Assembly: GCA_007116275.1 (NCBI GenBank)
Contig: SKIU01000073.1
Location: 1 to 8,249 of the forward strand
Reading direction: 5' to 3'
Source: a candidate division SR1 bacterium
GTDB lineage: Bacteria; Patescibacteriota; Gracilibacteria; Absconditabacterales; Absconditicoccaceae
DNA: 8,249 nucleotides
Both the position numbers and the translations under genes were made by a program. This document shows positions 5,601 to 8,249 of the stretch, piece by piece (positions within the stretch are counted from its first letter, which is position 1; every line of letters starts with the position of its first letter). The notes under the pieces were generated by a model. That model was not told the DNA's origin, searched no databases, and saw nothing but the letters and a program-made list of their open reading frames with translations.

Positions 5601-8227
5601 CTAATTTGAGAAAAATCTATATTATAAATTGTTCATGGTGCATTATGTGCCTCGATAATTGCTTGATCCTCTTTAGGGGTCAATTGTGTACCCAGTAATT
5701 CAGCAGCTTTCTGTAATCTTTGTTTATCGTTTAATTTTGCATTTTTTCACACTTCTGTCTCTGATATTTTGGTTTGTGTTTCTGTATGTGCGGATTGGAT
5801 TTGATTTTGCATATTTTTGGCATTTATTATCTCATTCAATATAATTTGTGCTTTTTGTATTTCTATGCCAGCTATTTGTGTATCGTTGTTAATTATATTT
5901 GTTAGAGTTTTTGTGTAATCTTCATATCTTTTCTCATCTTCTATGATCCATGCTATGGTTGCTGGTTTATTGACTGTGTTTTTTGCAACTTGTAGTGATC
6001 ATTTTGATGAAACTATACCTGTGGTAAGAGCTGTCAATAGGGCTGTTGTTCAGAAGTCTGCTAATGTGAGAGATGTTTCTAGGTTTGTTCCGTGTTCTAG
6101 GTTAATATTTTGATTGATAATTCTTTCAACAGCTAATTGTAGAGATTCTTGTCATATCTCTTCTCCAACTTCTTTTGATATATTTTTCATAAATAGTTTC
6201 GCAACTAGTTTTGATCATTCTTTATTTCATAGTTGCTTTAAAATCCCCTTTATACTTGGGTTTCAAAAAAACATATCATTTGGTGCTATCATTTCTAGGC
6301 TTGATCACAATAGCGTTGCTCCTAGGGCATATTTTCGCGCTGTTGTTTTATCTAATCACTCTCATAGATACTCTTGGAATGTATTTGGTAATCCTTGCAT
6401 GCTTGCCCATGTAAATAGTCATGTACGTCTTCCTATTCATTGCGTAATATGCACGCCAAACTTTGCTCATGATGTTGCGACTCATCTTCCTATCATTCCT
6501 GCTCCACTAAGCAAAACAAGCATATTTGTTACTTGGGATCCTAATTGCGCTGTTCCATTATCAAAATTTAGATTTCGTTGTCAATCTTTTACCGGTGGCT
6601 CTAACTGTTTTGATGATTGAGCTATTTTAAAGAAATCTGTTCGTTTTCTCGCCTTGTCTATATTTGCGTGTGTGTGATGTTCATCCCTATATATAGATGT
6701 TATGAGAACTCATAGTCATATTCAGACTCCTATGGTTGCATCCACCAATCCATTTCGTGCTCCTACCGCAGTACTTAGCGTAGCATATATTCATTTATTT
6801 TTTGTTAACTTGCTGACAGAAAAAATAGCTGTTGTAAATATAGGATTCCCCGCTCATAGTATAAAACTTAGGGCTGCAGCAGTTTTATTGTCTGGATTTC
6901 CTATACCTTCTCGTATTTTATTTGTTTTTTCTTGGCTTTGTTGTTGTTCTATTATTTGTTTTTTAACTGCGGGGAATATAAAGCTATTTTCTGTATTTCA
7001 TTGTATTTCTTCCTGCACTTTTTCTATTAAGGATCAACATCTTTTCTGTAGTACATATATACTTTGACTTACTTCTTGGTTATATTGGATATATTTTGTT
7101 ATGGTTTCATTGCTTATATTTAGCGAACTTTTCTTTTCTTCTATTTTTTTGTTATAGTCAGCCATCCTTGTCATGGCTTGTGTTAGTCATGGATAGTCTC
7201 TTTGCACTGTATTGAGATCTTGTACTGTTTTAATATATCAGTCTAATAATTTTGGGCCATATTTTTTTGTTGTTTGTTCGTAGGTTTCACTATAGAGTAG
7301 TGTGTTTTCAGTATGTCGCATATATTCATCTATACTTCCCTGCGTCTCGTCTTTTGGTTCTGGATTTTGTGCTAAGTATTCTATGCTTTTGTTTATTTTA
7401 CTTTCCTGTAACTTTTGGCTTAGTTCTTTCTCAAATTTTTGATAACTTTCCCCATGTTCTGCAAATTTGTTGTTTCATAAGTATCACCTATTTTTCAGTA
7501 TTTGTTCGCTTTTTGTATTGTATCTTTGTATTAGTTCTTGATCTCTTTTATATCATGGATATTGGATGGTTTCTAGAAATGTAAATAATTTTCCACAAGC
7601 ATAAAATTCCCATCATCAAAATATTTCTCACTTTTTTTTGATTCACCATTGATCTTCATGTTCTATTTCTTCGTAGAATCAATATTTTTTTAGTAGTTGA
7701 TTGTTTTCATTTTCTAATTCTTTGTAATATTTTCATGTTGCCCAGATAATACTTTCATATTTTATATAATCTTGTAGCACAGACGGAGTTTTTTCTGCAT
7801 ACTTTTTTTGTATGTTTTGTATTAGTGTTGTATATTCGCTATAATATTTGTTTTTTACCCAATCTATTAGTTTTTTAAACTCTATGCCATGATTGTGTTC
7901 CAGTCAGTTGAGGTTTGGCTTTATTGTTTCTGGTTTGGATGTGTTGTTTGTTGTTAAAAAATTATTGTTGTTAGTAAATAGTTTTTTGTATAGTAATATT
8001 ATTTGATTTTCATTTTCTGTTTTTATTCTTTTCTGGTTTATTTGGATGTATTGTTGTTCGAGTATTTCCTTAAATGATTTTGTTATATCTGTTTCGTAGT
8101 TTTTTAATTGTTTTTGTGTCGCATCTATATTTTCTGTTTTGTTAAAAAATCAGCTTATCAGTGCATTGTGTAGTTCCTCAGCAGATATATTTCTATTATT
8201 ATTTTTGTCAATTTGCTCTAATGCCAT
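2606..8227 (-). CDS. Giant multidomain toxin-like protein with two ADP-ribosyltransferase domains
   Basis: This is a 1873-residue frame with about 67 TGA codons (hand count) read as Gly; only TAA/TAG end it. In-frame TAG at 8231-8233 makes the ATG at 8227 the first possible start; no strong ribosome binding site is visible and there is no N-terminal signal peptide. Order: EF-hand-like loop (7-18); charged, Tyr/Glu/Lys-rich helical region (about 20-440); Gly-rich hydrophobic segments (about 449-740); polar helices; a module ending GICG (about 842-903); ART1 (about 1165-1352); a Thr/Glu/Asn linker; Ile/Asn-rich helical region (about 1404-1560); ART2 (about 1620-1790); a Lys-rich linker (about 1790-1842); and a tail entering the synthetase through the overlap at 2606-2648. 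With that domain it would be about 2175 residues. The combination of several effector domains and a membrane-active middle recalls polymorphic toxins and the polyvalent proteins of phages and conjugative elements, injected to modify host targets. The delivery route and targets are unknown. The gene begins 22 nt from the window edge, so its upstream context is missing. Confidence 0.85.
2858..3370 (-). other. ADP-ribosyltransferase domain 2, degenerate active site
   Basis: The domain parallels ART1. The Arg strand is S-G-L-I-Y-R-G-V-G (R1696, with the Gly of YRG encoded by TGA). The middle strand is L-F-V-I-E-S-K-T-G-K, where ART1 has L-V-I-E-S-N-T-A-K. The closing strand is I-I-Y-L-E-E-V-D-N, where ART1 has T-I-Y-L-R-Q-V-E-N. 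The serine element is replaced by N-F-T-L-D (1725-1729). The Glu loop is E-D-H-I-L (1758-1762), so the position of the catalytic second Glu is His1760 (codon at 2948-2950). The fold seems kept while classical catalysis is doubtful; it may bind NAD+ or a target, or use other chemistry. Confidence 0.68.
4172..4735 (-). other. ADP-ribosyltransferase domain 1 (R-S-E class), apparently catalytically intact
   Basis: The order of elements fits exoenzyme-type ARTs that move ADP-ribose from NAD+ to a protein. A helical part contains A-L-Y-A-Y-K-G-T-D-F-D-D-V-N-E-F-L-R (about 1202-1219), like the 'YT..Y..IN..LR' segment. The NAD-binding Arg strand is G-T-F-H-R-H-L (R1248). The S-x-S element is I-M-S-V-S-S-D (S1281, S1283). 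The catalytic loop is S-E-H-E-L-L (E1321, E1323), followed by P-G-I-E-F-E-V and the closing strand T-I-Y-L-R-Q-V. E-x-E usually goes with arginine modification; the target is not predictable. This part uses TGA for Gly far less than its flanks. Confidence 0.78.
5519..5704 (-). other. Small helical module ending in GICG, upstream of ART1
   Basis: Residues about 842-903 start A-E-L-L-G-T-Q-L-T-P-K-E-D-Q-A, continue with I-I-E-A-H-N-A and R-V-E-I-L-S-K-A-G-F-N, and end R-I-L-M-E-K-G-I-C-G. The regular helix-turn-helix spacing and the conserved-looking end suggest a discrete linker or docking module in front of the effector domain. I do not recognise a named family. Confidence 0.35.
6008..6883 (-). 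other. Gly-rich hydrophobic (membrane-active?) region of the giant protein
   Basis: Residues about 449-740 contain several hydrophobic, Gly/Ala-rich stretches: around 449-470 (A-A-A-L-S-F-I-L-G-A-G), 484-515 (ending G-V-G-I-G-L-G-V-L-I-T-S-I-Y), 566-592 (M-L-V-L-L-S-G-A-G-M-I-G), 634-645 and 722-741. Between them lie amphipathic helices with Glu/Gln clusters: F-Q-E-Y-L-G-E-G-L (about 617-625) and E-V-G-E-E-I-G-Q-E-S-L (about 686-696). Many of the glycines are TGA codons. Similar stretches occur in phage internal virion and polyvalent proteins, so a role in membrane passage or pore formation is possible but unproven. Confidence 0.45.
8174..8209 (-). other. EF-hand-like calcium-binding loop at the N-terminus
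   Basis: Residues 7-18 read D-K-N-N-N-R-N-I-S-A-E-E. Loop positions 1, 3, 5, 8, 9 and 12 are D, N, N, I, S and E, matching the 12-residue EF-hand or dockerin-like pattern; only position 6 (usually Gly) is Arg. It is a single loop, and the flanking helices are plausible (M-A-L-E-Q before, L-H-N-A-L after). Calcium binding is inferred from the pattern alone. Confidence 0.5.
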
Positions 8228-8249
8228 CTTCTAGAATATATCATCTAAA
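8228..8249 (-). other. Leader of the giant gene, window edge
   Basis: Only 22 nt precede the start codon. They contain an in-frame TAG and an AGAAG that abuts the ATG, too close to act as a normal ribosome binding site. The promoter, if present, lies outside the window. Confidence 0.4.

Noticed and set aside
1..8249. Mycoplasma-type code (UGA = Trp)
   Set aside because: The TGA codons fall on conserved Gly columns (GLRNxQG, YRG, FG, HAG), not Trp columns.

Overview
The window reads as DNA from a bacterium that translates UGA as glycine (genetic code 25), which points to Absconditabacteria or Gracilibacteria of the Candidate Phyla Radiation, or to a mobile element living in one. Under the standard code the minus strand looks like fragments. 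Reading TGA as Gly turns it into four long, mostly gap-free reading frames. The recoded glycines fall on conserved glycines: the last Gly of G-L-R-N-x-Q-G in a PQQ sugar dehydrogenase, the FG of a SpoT-type HD domain, the Gly of Y-R-G in an ADP-ribosyltransferase and the HAG of a RelA/SpoT synthetase. Tryptophan is still encoded by TGG, so this is not UGA=Trp. The DNA is AT-rich and everything I can support is on the minus strand.

In order of transcription (right to left): (1) 8227-2606, a giant 1873-residue protein. It has an EF-hand-like loop at its N-terminus, a charged helical region, a long Gly-rich hydrophobic stretch, a small helical module ending in GICG, an ADP-ribosyltransferase (ART1) with an R / S-x-S / E-x-E triad, an Ile-rich helical region, and a second, degenerate ART (ART2) whose catalytic Glu is His. 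(2) 2645-1701, a RelA/SpoT-like nucleotide pyrophosphokinase domain one frame back. It has no ATG, GTG or TTG before the domain and overlaps the end of the giant frame at an A5 run followed by AAGGAAAGGA. It is most simply the C-terminal part of the same ~2175-residue polypeptide, joined by a -1 frameshift or an unrecognised indel. (3) 1689-787, a complete 300-residue HD-domain alarmone hydrolase starting 11 nt after that stop, with all HD catalytic residues. (4) A factor-independent terminator at 728-757. (5) 710 to the left edge, the N-terminal part of a membrane-anchored PQQ-dependent sugar dehydrogenase.

Working interpretation (inference): genes 1-3 form a conflict module. One very large effector carries two ART warheads and a (p)ppNpp-synthetase-like warhead. 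The adjacent SpoT-type hydrolase would be the cognate immunity protein, because it would degrade the product of the synthetase domain. The architecture recalls polymorphic toxins and the polyvalent proteins of phages and conjugative elements. The sugar dehydrogenase lies beyond the terminator and is probably unrelated. No tRNA, rRNA, CRISPR array, insertion sequence or plus-strand gene was found.
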